From Siderastrea radians (lineage: Eukaryota > Cnidaria > Anthozoa > Scleractinia > Rhizangiidae): a stretch of 64,000 nt of DNA. The stretch is taken from assembly GCA_964017195.1 (NCBI GenBank), contig OZ024887.1:64085811-64149810 (forward strand), given 5' to 3'. The position numbers were made by a program, and so were the translations under genes. Each line of letters starts with the position of its first letter. Position 1 is the first letter of the stretch. Positions 45,282-56,117 of the stretch are shown here, piece after piece. Under the pieces are notes generated by a model. The model worked only from the letters and a program-made list of their open reading frames with translations, had not been told where the DNA came from and did no database searches.

Positions 45282-46868
45282 TCTTCGGGCTGCAAGGAAA
45301 TTAAATTCAGTTAAATTTAAACCTTATTGTTGAGACAAAGTGAAATGTTTAATTTTCTATCCTTTGAGGGCAGTTCAAGGAAAAACTGTCTCAAGCAAAA
45401 AAATTTTCCGGATAGTCGGACTTCTAAGTAGCCAGTAAAAAAATTACTGCGTTAAAGTATCTAAGGAAAGCTTTCTGTTCGAAGGAACGTACTGGTTCCA
45501 CATAGAACGCGCAGATAATATCCAGCTTTATATACTTGCATTGGTTTCCAGTGAAGTCTACCGTCAAGTGCACACAAAGAAAACCATGAACACGGAAAAG
45601 AATTCTGGAATGTCCGCTATTTTGCGACGTTTGACATGCAAATAACGGCATCAAGTAATTGAGTTTTATCAGTTTGATGCGAACATGCCAAATGCAATTC
45701 TACTTACTAGCAGCATGTTCAAACCATGCAAGCTTAGAGGATACTGGAGCGCCTTTGGGTGATCACCTGGAAGTTTCAGGGGCACCCTAGGAATCGTTTC
45801 GCTGAAATATCTGTTCGGAAGACCTTAATCGCCTCAGAAATTCCGCTTTAATTTTGATGAAAAGCTAAGAGTTTTCTTTGGCGAGATGTCACCTCACTCT
45901 TTCGTAACATGAAAACAAATAATTGCTTTTGTTTTCGGAGGGGTAAATGTATCGTTTAGAGTGCAAAATCAGATCAGCTAGCTTGCAGCTTTTACAAACC
46001 ATGCTTTCAAAGGCCCTGAAACAATCTGTGAAAAATGAAATGACATTTGAAGTCAGCCTTTGTTTAAAAATTCTCCGGTTGGGTGCCCGAAGTTTCAGAA
46101 GCCAGGAGGACAAGTACACGATACACGTAACTCACAAAAATAACTGCCGAACGAACCAAACTCTGAAAAGCACTTATTCGCTTTGACGCAAGAACGCTTC
46201 CTGTTTTATGATGACAGAGGATGTATTTTGAAAGGAAACCGAGCTTCAGCAATGTCAACAAGCCTGATATTTGCCTGTTTAATACTTGCGCTTTTACGAG
46301 ATCGATTTTACTTTCAGCAACATTACTGAACTTTCAGGCCTGATCTTTTTATATATTTTAAGTTACTCTTTCTAGTAGTGTTGATGGATTTTCGCTACAT
46401 GGCAAATATCAAAAGTTGACCCAAATCATGCCGTATTGCATGAAACTGAGTTCAAAAGATTAATCAGTTCTTTGGAGATTGGATCTTTTTCACTCCTGAG
46501 TTCGGTTTCCGTTATAAGAAGCTACAAGTAATCGAAAACCAAAAGCTATATTTGACAAAGTAAACTACAGCTGTAAAAACATAAATAATTTAACGCAACG
46601 ACGTATCGGTTGCTTTAAAGTTAGCCTATCTTGGCAATATTTGCAAAGCTATTTTTATGGTAAAGTAAATTTTCACGCAAAATGGTTCTGCTGGTAATAC
46701 ATTTTTGCGATATCTATAGATAGTAAAGAAAAAAAAAATGCAAAAGTAACAATATTAAAAAGCGTAAACGTTTCGTGCCACCTGGTAATCTCTGAACAAG
46801 TCCACAAATTTTGGAAGGTGTGAAGCCACACACGTAGTATTCTGACGCGCCGTTATTTCTTTACCTAA
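45282..46868. other. upstream of the DUF229 gene; no feature recognised
   Basis: It contains the presumed 5' untranslated region and promoter of the DUF229 gene, but I see no exon, repeat or ORF that can be supported. Confidence 0.5.
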
Positions 46869-47137
46869 AGGCCCAGTAATACGGGCAACATTTCCTTTCA
46901 ACTTGTCGCCGTCAACAATGTTGCCGTTGCAAGTTGAGATTGTTTGTTGCGCGTATTACCACCTTCTCACGCAACAAATTTTCATGATGCAGAAAGCAGA
47001 TGTCGCTTTTACTTTCTGCAACATAAAAATTTGTTGCGCGAGAAGGTGGTAATACGCGCAACAAACAATCACAACTTGCAACGGCAACATTGTTGCGCGA
47101 CAAGTTGCACGAAAATGTTGCCCGTATTACTGGGCCT
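46869..47137. mobile_element. palindromic PIF/Harbinger-like MITE with TAA duplication
   Basis: A 269-bp, almost entirely palindromic element with ends AGGCCCAGTAATACGGGCAA and TTGCCCGTATTACTGGGCCT. Arms of about 115 bp carry TTGTTTGTTGCGCGTATTAC and its complement. It is flanked by TAA (46866-46868 and 47138-47140). Mirror-image ORFs on both strands are artefacts. A diverged relative is at 27577-27790. Confidence 0.9.
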
Positions 47138-47140
47138 TAA

Positions 47141-47997
47141 CGACGGATGTCAGTCCTTGGTCAAACAGATTCGATGCAGTGTCGAACATTTTCGAATACA
47201 ACTTTGTTGCACGTAGGAATGTTTGATGGCAACCGATCTTTGCACAACATCCCCATCTTTTCCGCAGTATTTGTTTAACATCATTAAACAGGGTGCCCAA
47301 ACGCATTTAACTTGCCGTCGAATTCAATAATGATGAACGATGTTGTCTGATAGAAATGTTGATCTGTTTGGCCGCGGCCGAGGCAGTCTGAGGGACCCGT
47401 TCATGGGATAGAGAGGTTGGGGGTTGTGAAAACCATAAAGAACTGAATAAGTAATTCTAACGACAAATCCAAGTTAATACAACCTTCAACTCCTCACCTA
47501 GGTCCCCGAACCCTGCTTGACAGTTAACGCATTGACCCTGTCTAGTACGTGCGCACTTTGCTCTGAACTGAACGCTCGCGCGGCCGTCATTCGGCAGGAA
47601 ACTCCGTGCAAAATAGTTTTGATGAAAACAGAAACTTCCTCATTAATACTTCATCAACAGGGGTTAGTTGAACCCACTTGCAGCTTTCACTGGATACCAT
47701 CAAAATTCAATTAATTCTTACCTTAGTTTTTGAGAAAAATGCGTCTAAATTAACAAGGGTGCGATCTCCTTTTCAGTCGCCGAAACAACATCAGGGTAAG
47801 ACATCTCGAGTCCAAGATAATCTTGCAGGGATATTCCGGTATCGCTTTGGCAGCAAATAGTGCAGTCGAGAAAAAGCTGTTATATGTAAATATGTTTTTT
47901 CCGCTCTTAGGCACGCTTCAGGGCACGGCTTTGGGAGTCGAGACTTCATTAGTGATGAGTGTTAAATGTATAATTATTCATTAATCATTCGGATGTA
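47141..47997. other. no feature recognised
   Basis: No conserved coding pattern, repeat or RNA signal was seen. Confidence 0.4.
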
Positions 47998-48001
47998 TTA
48001 A

Positions 48002-48647
48002 GGTGATTCCATCGAAAAAGAAGTTGTAATGAGAATTTGTTGAAACTTTGCACAGTTACTAATTACACCTAGTACATTAAAAAAATAAAATAAAAAGAGG
48101 GGGTCACCGTGTCTGATTTCACGCTACGGGGCTGTAGTATATAGTTACTTTGCGATCTTTAGACAGCAATATTAAAAAAACCTATCCTTGTACTATAGAC
48201 ACCCATTACTTCAACAAAGTTATAACTGGCAATGAAATATAAGCATTATTCTTATGATAGAAGCACAATGTTACAGTAAACGTCTTAAAATTGCCATAAC
48301 AATGAAACTAATTTGAAATAATAGGCAAATCGAGCGTCTGCACGGTTTCAGTGAAACGCCTAAAATCTGACTGTAATAGTGAATCAACCGGAATATTTCA
48401 AAACTGAATAATGAAAAATTCTTCAAATTTGAATATGTTATTTAAAGACGTATTTTCCTTAAATAAGTGGAATAAAAAAGTGGGGTCACCGAGTTCGTTT
48501 GGGAGAAAACGACCATTTATTTCTCTGAACAGCTCAGCTTCCATAGAAAACCTATCAAGTTCCGAACGAGCGCGCGCTCGTGCGCGCGCTAATCACGCAA
48601 TAAATGATGCGCAAGAAGGATGCGCAATGCAATTGAATGGAATCACC
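48002..48647. mobile_element. TTAA-flanked non-autonomous DNA transposon, copy 2
   Basis: 646 bp, ends GGTGATTCCATCG and ATGGAATCACC (11-base inverted repeat), flanked by TTAA at 47998-48001 and 48648-48651. The interior matches copy 1 (176-809), including GGGGTCACCGAGTTCGTTT and the GCGC-alternating hairpin GCGCGCGCTCGTGCGCGCGC. No transposase. Confidence 0.85.
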
Positions 48648-48651
48648 TTAA

Positions 48652-48779
48652 GACCACGTGATCAGAAACAAGCATGGCGTTTACTTTAATCGACCCGACA
48701 GCAAGGTTGTTCTATGAATGGGTCTTTCAGCAATAAGAACCACTGGTAAAAGTAAGCAAGCGAGCTTGATAAAAAATAC

Positions 48780-48818
<39 letters not shown>

Positions 48819-50340
48819 ATATCGCCGGCTATTTTATTCTACCGAATGATCGCTTTTAAAACGCTACAACTATAAATTTCCTCCAACAATATAAACTCCT
48901 TCCAAAAATAGAACTTTTATAAGATGGAAGCCCTCTGAACCTCATTGTGTAGTCCTTAATTCATAATTACAACTGTAGTATACTCTAAGCATCATTTTCG
49001 TTTAACAATAATCTGATTTACGTTCACTGCGGTCCAACTTATCGTAGACAAGAGCATAAAACATATGCTGAACTGTTTTAAGGACTGGTTTCTATTAACT
49101 CGAAAATGAAAGGGAAATAAAACCAATAATATATATTTTTTGTCAAAGTCAGACATCAGGGGTCAATATTCCAAATGAGAATAAGTGGATAAAATTGTAA
49201 CCTAGTTCATACATTTTTTTGCGACGTCTGCAAATAAACCACAAGCAGTTTAAATCACAGAACTAGCAAAATATGAAATAGTTTCCGGATCAAAGCTGTG
49301 TCTGCAAACTAAATGTGAGTTTTAGTTGCTTTTATGATAACACAAGTTCCTTTAAGCGTTCTGAACTTGTGTTCGACATTCATGAGTATTTACTGACCTG
49401 ATTTTAGTTTAGCATACAAACTAGGAAAGCTTACCTTTCTGGTGATAACTGTGACTCAAGAATCTGCTACTTCACTCTAAAATGTTTTTAGCGACGACAA
49501 TATATCGTGAATGTAAGAACACTAATCGATGATGTCCATTTCAAAAGCCAAATTATTCATACTTATTAGGTGTGACGGTGTCAACTTACAATGGAGACCT
49601 AGGTGACCGAACGAACTTCAGAAAAATGCAAATTAACAGCTTGAAAGCCAAATACAAAGTAAACTGACCATTTTAACCCACTTTTATGATTTTAAGAATA
49701 TGGGATCGCAGAAGAAGAAGAATCTGTTGCGTTTCCATCATGTTCAAGGACTTTCAGTTAAAAGATCCCGTTATACAAACCGATCGTAAAATATCCAGCT
49801 ACTGCCGTTTAGCGATAGCACCAGATGATAAGCTCACAGGTTCACTAAGTCCTTTTGGTAATCATTTCAATTTTTTACGGTTAATTTTGACGTTTATTTG
49901 CACGCTTAAATTATCTCTGAAAACTTTTGTGTCTCATAACGATTTGTTCACAGAAGAAACGCAGTCGCGTAATTTTTATCTAAGAGAAAAAAACGTTTGC
50001 CTTTATTTGCTTCTTCTACTTAAATACATGAATATCTGCTAAATATAATAATGGCAGGAGATCTTAACAAGCTCTGTTGAGCTTTGATGAGAAGATCCCC
50101 TCAGTTCAATAATCTGATTTTAAAATAGCAGATGGGTTTTATTACTAATTCTATCTCTAACACGGGTTAACTAAGGGAGCGATCACTATTTGGAGCGGGG
50201 GAGGGGGTGGATGATTCTTTAACCCCAAACAGCATAAGTCTATAACCCCTCCTTTAGCAGATAGTAACTTTCTGTGAACCCTCCGTGAAGTGGTTGAAAA
50301 ATCCGTAACCCCTCCTCACTTCTAATAGGCCATTAGTGCT
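48652..50340. other. no gene recognised; (AAAT)n at 48781-48820
   Basis: Mostly AT-rich unique-looking DNA with one (AAAT)n microsatellite. A 118-codon plus-strand ORF at 49686-50042 has no recognisable domain and I do not support it. Confidence 0.4.
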
Positions 50341-50341
50341 T

Positions 50342-50412
50342 GAACTGGTGCAAACTAAACACAGTAACTGTGACTTGAATTGGTGCAAATTAAACACAGC
50401 AACTGTCATCAA
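50342..50412. repeat. 36-bp tandem duplication
   Basis: GAACTGGTGCAAACTAAACA and GAATTGGTGCAAATTAAACA start two neighbouring copies. Confidence 0.7.
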
Positions 50413-50888
50413 CAAGCCACTTAAGCAAGGGCCTCTCTCAAACTTAGTAAACAACTTTTACTTCGTCGACATGACCTTAAATGCAGATTACAAAAGATGT
50501 TCTTCACGGCCACAATGTGTGCACAGACTGTATGAACAAGAGCGACTTGATCACAAAAAATAACCGAATCAACAAGATCCTGGAAAATTTGAACTTTCTC
50601 GCGCATCAGAAAATGACCGCAAGGTATTTACCTGCCGCATTCTTCCAACTCTTCAAGAGTCTGCGGTTAAAATTGACTGTTTGAAGTCTGAACTTAAGAA
50701 CCATGGAAATGTAAAGAAATGGCAGACACCATTAGCACTTTCTGGAGCTGTTAAACGAGTACAAATTGCCAAGTGTAAAGCCGAAATGGGCAGCCTTCAC
50801 AGAAGCAGGCCCCGGTGTTGGTGTCAGCAACAATGAAGTAAAATTCCGAGATGCAGAATTTGCAAGGATCTTCAACTCTGACTAAGTA

Positions 50889-51066
50889 TTAGCCTATGAG
50901 CAGGCTCTTGTTTGGTTATATGCGCGAGATGCGAGACGCGAGTGGCGAGGTGGGCGGGGCTGGGCGAAGAGCCCACCCACCCCCGCCCACCTCGCCCCAC
51001 GCTCTCGCGGCTTCGCCACTCGCGTCTCGCCCATATAACCCAAACGAGAGCCTGCTCGCAGGCTAA
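50889..51066. mobile_element. GC-rich palindromic MITE inside the decayed ORF
   Basis: The left arm AGCCTATGAGCAGGCTCTTG and right arm GAGAGCCTGCTCGCAGGCTA are inverted repeats. The inner arms GCGAGACGCGAGTGGCGAG-type sequence pair again. It splits the reading frame between ...FNSD and YRVRV..., and the coding frame is restored if it is skipped. The flanking duplication is short (TA to ACTA). Confidence 0.75.
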
Positions 51067-52100
51067 CTATCGAGTAAGGGTCCATAGATCGCGTGGAGAT
51101 TCGGGGCACAATGGGGCAGAGAGAACTAATTCTGGATGTGGGAATGTACTTGTTGATGGAGGGAACCCTAGAATGGGAGAAGTACAAAAGGTTTGAGGGA
51201 AGGTCAAATGAGGACATAAAGAAGATGGACATGAAGGAGTTTGAAGTGTACGAAAGCAATCGAATGGAAAAGAATGCTTGGGCTTTGGCTGAAGAGCTTC
51301 AAAGACGACTTGACAATACGCCAATACTTGGCGAGTGCATAAAGTCGTTCCTGACCGACAAAAGTAATGATGGCTTTTTTCCTTAATCGGGACTATCTGG
51401 CAAGGTTTATGGAAGCTTCGGAGGCAAAACATAACGACCTTCCAGGGCATGCTTATTTCAAGAAGATATGAAATTTGTACAATGCTCATTATAATACAGG
51501 TGAGCTGTATATGGAATACCTGAAGAAAGACTGCATTAGTAAGGATGGAAAACTATGCGATTTCTGCCAGGCACATGACTGGGAGGGAACAAACCAGGAA
51601 AAAATACCTCAGCCAGTTCCAGATCCCAATAACCCAGGTCACTTTCTGAAGCCTTTTAAAACCCCAGCGAGTAGAAGATTTCCGGATGACTGGCAGCCCA
51701 GAGCTAATATTAAAAAAGAGTTTAGTAATGGAAATCGATCTACAGACAGAGACTGACTTGACCGCTTTGCCACCAAATTTGCAGTTGATCCGAAATTAGT
51801 AAAGGAGCATCTGCAGCATCTAAATAATCTTAAACAAAGTCAGCAGGTTAGGCAGAAGACATTCGAGGATTATGAATGGCGACGATTAGTTCTGGGAGGA
51901 GAAACCAGCAAATTGAAAGTATTCGAACTAGACAAATATCTGGACAAACAATCTTCTTACCAGAAAGAAAGCATTAAAGGACGATAAAGTAAAATGCATA
52001 ATAAGTCATGTTCTTAGAAACGATTCTTCAGCAAATCACACAAACGCTGTCGCTTGTGCCAGTTACAAACAAAGAGAATGCGTGGATGAATCAGAGAAGA

Positions 52101-52155
52101 ATGACGACGACGACGACGACGACGACGATGATGATGATGATGATGATGATGATGA
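52101..52155. repeat. (GAC)n(GAT)n trinucleotide run
   Basis: Encodes the poly-Asp tail of the decayed ORF. Confidence 0.85.
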
Positions 52156-52637
52156 GAGGTCGGATTCAGAATAGGACCTGGTCCTGAATGCTTCGGATGA
52201 ATCAGCAGAGTCAGGGGACAGTGAGAGAGAAGATAATGAAGATCAACGGCAGAACTATTTGATCAGGTTATTCTTAGGTCTGGAAAACGGGCCACCACGT
52301 GGCAAAGCCGACTTCTGGTGCAAAACTAGAACAATAAAGTCATATTCCTTGGAATGAATAAGGTGTTCATTGATTTCTAGTAACCGCTCCTTTTTTCTCT
52401 GTGGATATTCCATAACCCCTCCTCTAACACTTCCCAAAAATCCATAACCCCTTCCTAATATCATCCACCCCCTTCCCTGCTCTAAATAATGACCGCTCCC
52501 TAAAACTAGAGTACAGTCTACGTATTGCACTTGATGATAAAATCATCATGAGATAAGAAGCCTATAGGTGTAGCTCAGTGTACCCAACTAGGCTGTGAAA
52601 ATGCTCCTCAGTAATGTATCAGTCAAATTGAAGCTTT

Positions 52638-53088
52638 AACATCCTCCCCGGGTAACCCCCCAGGCATTTGAACTTTTCAAGATTGGCTTGTTCAAATTCA
52701 CTCTCCTCGGGGCAAAAAAGCGGTTCAAATGCCCCACCAATTAGTACTAAAATACCTCTCCTCAAAGACAAATTTCGTCTTCAATCAAACACTGTTCACG
52801 CTTTTCAGAGAGAGATATGCCGTAATGACACCTTCAAACTTCTTTTAAAGACCGTAGGCTTCAACATCCCCCCCGGGCAATCTCCCGGGCACTTGAACTT
52901 TTCAAGATTGGCTTGTTCAAATTCCCTCCCCTCGGGGCAAAAAAGCCGTTCAAATGCCCCACCAATAAGTACTGAAATACCTCTCCTCAAAGACAAATTT
53001 CGTCTTCAATCAAACACTAGCTGTTCACGCTTTTCACAGAGAGATATGCCGTAATGACACCTTCAAACTTCTTTTAAAGACCCTATCG
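52638..53088. repeat. tandem repeat, 2 units of about 225 bp
   Basis: Both units carry TTGAACTTTTCAAGATTGGC, CTCGGGGCAAAAAAG, AAATGCCCCACCAAT and CTCAAAGACAAATTTCGTC, in the same order. A 128-codon ORF across them only reflects the repeat. Confidence 0.9.
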
Positions 53089-55906
53089 AAAGAGTTAATT
53101 GCTAACAATTAACAAAGACGAAATTCTATCTTGTAAATCCGTCAAGCCCTGCAAAAACCGAAAAAACCTCACTGGCGTATTACATTACAATACACTAGAA
53201 CAAGAAATAAATCTGGTTCAAATTCCCCACCCTTTCAAGGCAACGTTCACTTTCCCCCCTACCCGGGCACGATGCACAGTCAAATGCCCAGGGGGAGGAT
53301 GTCGAAGCTTCGATTTGACCAGTACATAAGAGATAGTAGCGCGTAAGCGAAATCGGCAGACAGAGCCAGCAGAGTGCGGACTGGGGAGGGGAAAGCCCAT
53401 TCTCGTCTCCAGGCGTGCGTTTCTCGAAAGCCCCGAAACTTTCTGGTCCGATTTCGGGTACCACAATTCACCATGTATCTTGAAAACATAAACGTTTCTA
53501 TGCATGAGACTTTGTTATAAGTTAAATATTTCTTATCTTTAAAACACGTTAAAACAGGTTCATATTTTTACAAATGGCTTTCCGACAGCCGAACAGTTTT
53601 CGGGGCTTTCGAGAAACAGGCCCAGAGCCGCCTGGCTCTCTTAGCCGCCGGCGCCTGGACTTGAGGACACCCAAATGGGTGCGCAGGATTACACATGGAG
53701 TAAAGCACATAAAGTTTAGCGAGCCTCAACTTTTCACTTGTTTTTTGTTTGTTTTTACATTTATGCAAGCCATGCATACACTCGCCTGTTCCAGGCTCCG
53801 AGATAGTACGTAGCAGCGAGTTAACGGTGAAATCTGCGTTTAAGACTGCCTCCGACCATCCCGTGCCATCTCGATTCTTGGTCGTTCCCAGTTTTTCGAC
53901 ATCCCAGTGCTGATGCATAGATTATGCTAAATAGTAATTCGAAAAAAAAGAACACCTGTAAAATCTATTCCTATTTTACAGAATTCAGCCAAAATTTGAT
54001 CAAAATAGTGCTAGCAAAATCTCAGCCTATACGTCTTTTTTAACTATACTTTTAAAACTACAGACATCAAAACTGTTTTCAACACTTTATTAATTTTCTG
54101 CATTACATCGTTTTAAAAGTGGTATAATATGGAGCAATATTTAAAATTCTTATTTTTGTCTATTTAAATGATAACGGTAATTTATTTAATAGAATACCTT
54201 GCGATAACATCAGGTTTACTTTATTTGAACTCTTTAGCTACATAGCTCAATAATTAAATGTTTTCATTGTAACAAAATGGCGGAAACGTAATTTGCGTAA
54301 TTTAAAATCTGTAGATCTTTTCTAAAATAGACTGACCCTATTATAATACTCTATTCACATAAACTTTGCTGTAGAGTGCAAATTAAAAAGCCAACGTTGA
54401 TAGCTATAATATTCTTAAATGAAAATTTTACTTGAATAATATAAATTTTAAAACAAAGCTTCCAATCTTACTATTTGAATATATGGATATGTAAACCGGC
54501 AAAGATCAACACTAAGAGAATTTCTTGTTCTAGACGTTGATATAGCACAGAATCAAAACTACGTTGAATTAATCATCACTATTTCTCTACCTTACAGATA
54601 CTTCGTAATTGACTTCCTACGTCTCTAAATAAAACTCGCACAATTTGTTAATCGCAAAAACGATTAATAATGAAATGTGTCACTACTGTTCTATGCTGAA
54701 ACGCGACTTTAATCAAGGTTAAATAAACACGCCTTACCGACTTGAAACCAAGGGTGTTAAAAACCTGCTAATCAAACCGTGCTCTGCGCAGACACAATTT
54801 CTAAAACTCCACAAACAGGCGTCCCTCCATATTATATGGTGGTGAGCATGGCACTGTGGGATAGGTGCACTGCGTTTTGCATCCTTCCCACGATGCCCGG
54901 CGCTCCCTGTTTGCCCGCGCTATACTGGCGCCTGGGGACGAGGCAGCTGCACGTTAAGTTCGGTTTCATAACCAGAATTTATGGTTTTTCCTTGACAGGG
55001 CACGCAATTCAGGAAAGCACTTTGCCTTTCGAAAAACTGTATTGTCATGGTAGGACGAAGTAAACAGAACAAATTGTACCACCTTCGATTTGAACCCGCG
55101 ACTTTCGATGCAAATGAGCTGGGGTTATTTTAGTAGACTACGCTATAATAATAGCGAACTGTTGGCGGCAACTCTTTCGGTGGGTGGAATTGGTACGGTT
55201 AGAGGCGAGCGTTCACTCCAGCGTTGGTTAAGTTAACTCTCGCCTTGCGGACATCCCGTTACTTAATCCGGACTGAAGTTGAAGTCCCGCCGGCGATTAA
55301 CATGTTTTTACATGTACTGATGTATTTAGTTTGTCGCTTGCTGATAGTCATGCTATTGGAAATGATCTTAATGTCCAGTTTCCTTTATATATGTGACGGC
55401 AGTTAAAATGACATGCATACTTCAAATGGAGTATTCAGTTTAGACGACCTAGACAAATCGATCTACTTAATCTGTCAAACAAACTTTTGAATACGTATCA
55501 CGCGTAAACTCATCTCGGAGTTGTTATCATTTACGTACAACTATCTTGATAATAACTCCCGCGATTACAAGCACCAAAACGAGCTCCCGGATTTGTCCGC
55601 GTTAACGAACGTAAACTGCTTCCGTCTAAGGCAAGGAGGATTTGCCGAGGCCTTTAGCTTGTCCAATATATGAACAGTGTAACTAAACAATGAAATTCAG
55701 TCATATTATGTTCGTCATTTACAGCACGAAGTGAAAAGAAGTTAGTCTCAGTTTGAAGTAAAATACTTACAAATGGCAGTGAGAAGATGAACTACTCGCA
55801 AGTCTGTGTATTGCTTTGTTTGAAAATTCACCACTTTCCTGCTGGTATTTGTGTAAATTTTACTTCAGATTAAGAGTAACCCGGTAAAAAATGCGTCTTT
55901 AGTATT
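53089..55906. other. no gene recognised
   Basis: It contains an inverted repeat (TTTCTCGAAAGCCCCGAAAC at 53427-53446, complement near 53593-53614) and GC-richer patches near 53300-53660 and 54840-54970. No exon of a known family was seen. Confidence 0.45.
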
Positions 55907-55912
55907 TTTATT
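55907..55912 (-). terminator. candidate polyadenylation signal of the ABLIM gene
   Basis: AATAAA on the minus strand about 205 bp after the stop codon. Confidence 0.4.
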
Positions 55913-56117
55913 CAGCGGTCTTGGTGAACTCGAATGGAGGTAGGCTAGCCAATCAGAATTCGAGAACAGCTGCTAGGAAACCAACTCAAGGACATGAGTG
56001 ATGTTGAGGTGGTTTTCTGGAAGCTCCCTGGAATTCTGATTAGATAATCAAAATTTAAGAATGAGGTCTCACGTGGGCGCTTCGTGCTGCAAGAAAAGAA
56101 TGCACATAAAGAAGCAT

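Larger units (their letters stand above)
50480..52260 (+). pseudogene. decayed multi-copy protein-coding repeat with SAP-like motif and acidic tail
   Basis: Several plus-strand frames read together as one degraded protein. In order: NNEVKFRDAEFARIFNSD (about 50830-50884), YRVRVHRSRGDSG and GAERTN after a MITE (51068-51130), WEKYKRFEG and the ALAEELQRRLDNTPI helix (51170-51330), CDFCQAHDWEG (51558-51590), PQPVPDPNNPGHFLKPFK (51610-51660), FPDDWQPRANI, then FAVDPKLVKEHLQHL after an in-frame TGA (51754-51756), FEDYEWRRLV, a SAP-like KVFELDKYLDK / KALKDDKVKCIISHVLRN split by a frameshift near 51965, and an Asp-rich tail over (GAC)n(GAT)n. The pattern recalls a multi-copy cnidarian repeat-encoded family whose function I cannot name. 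Frameshifts and stops make it non-functional. Confidence 0.6.

Noticed and set aside
46912..47216. ORFs of 63 and 90 codons on opposite strands
   Set aside because: They are mirror readings of one palindromic MITE.
49686..50042. 118-codon ORF
   Set aside because: No domain, no conserved pattern and no splice context that would make it an exon.
52668..53054. 128-codon ORF
   Set aside because: It only reflects two copies of a 225-bp tandem repeat.
54779..55063. 94-codon ORF in a GC-richer patch
   Set aside because: No domain and the patch looks like repeat-derived DNA.
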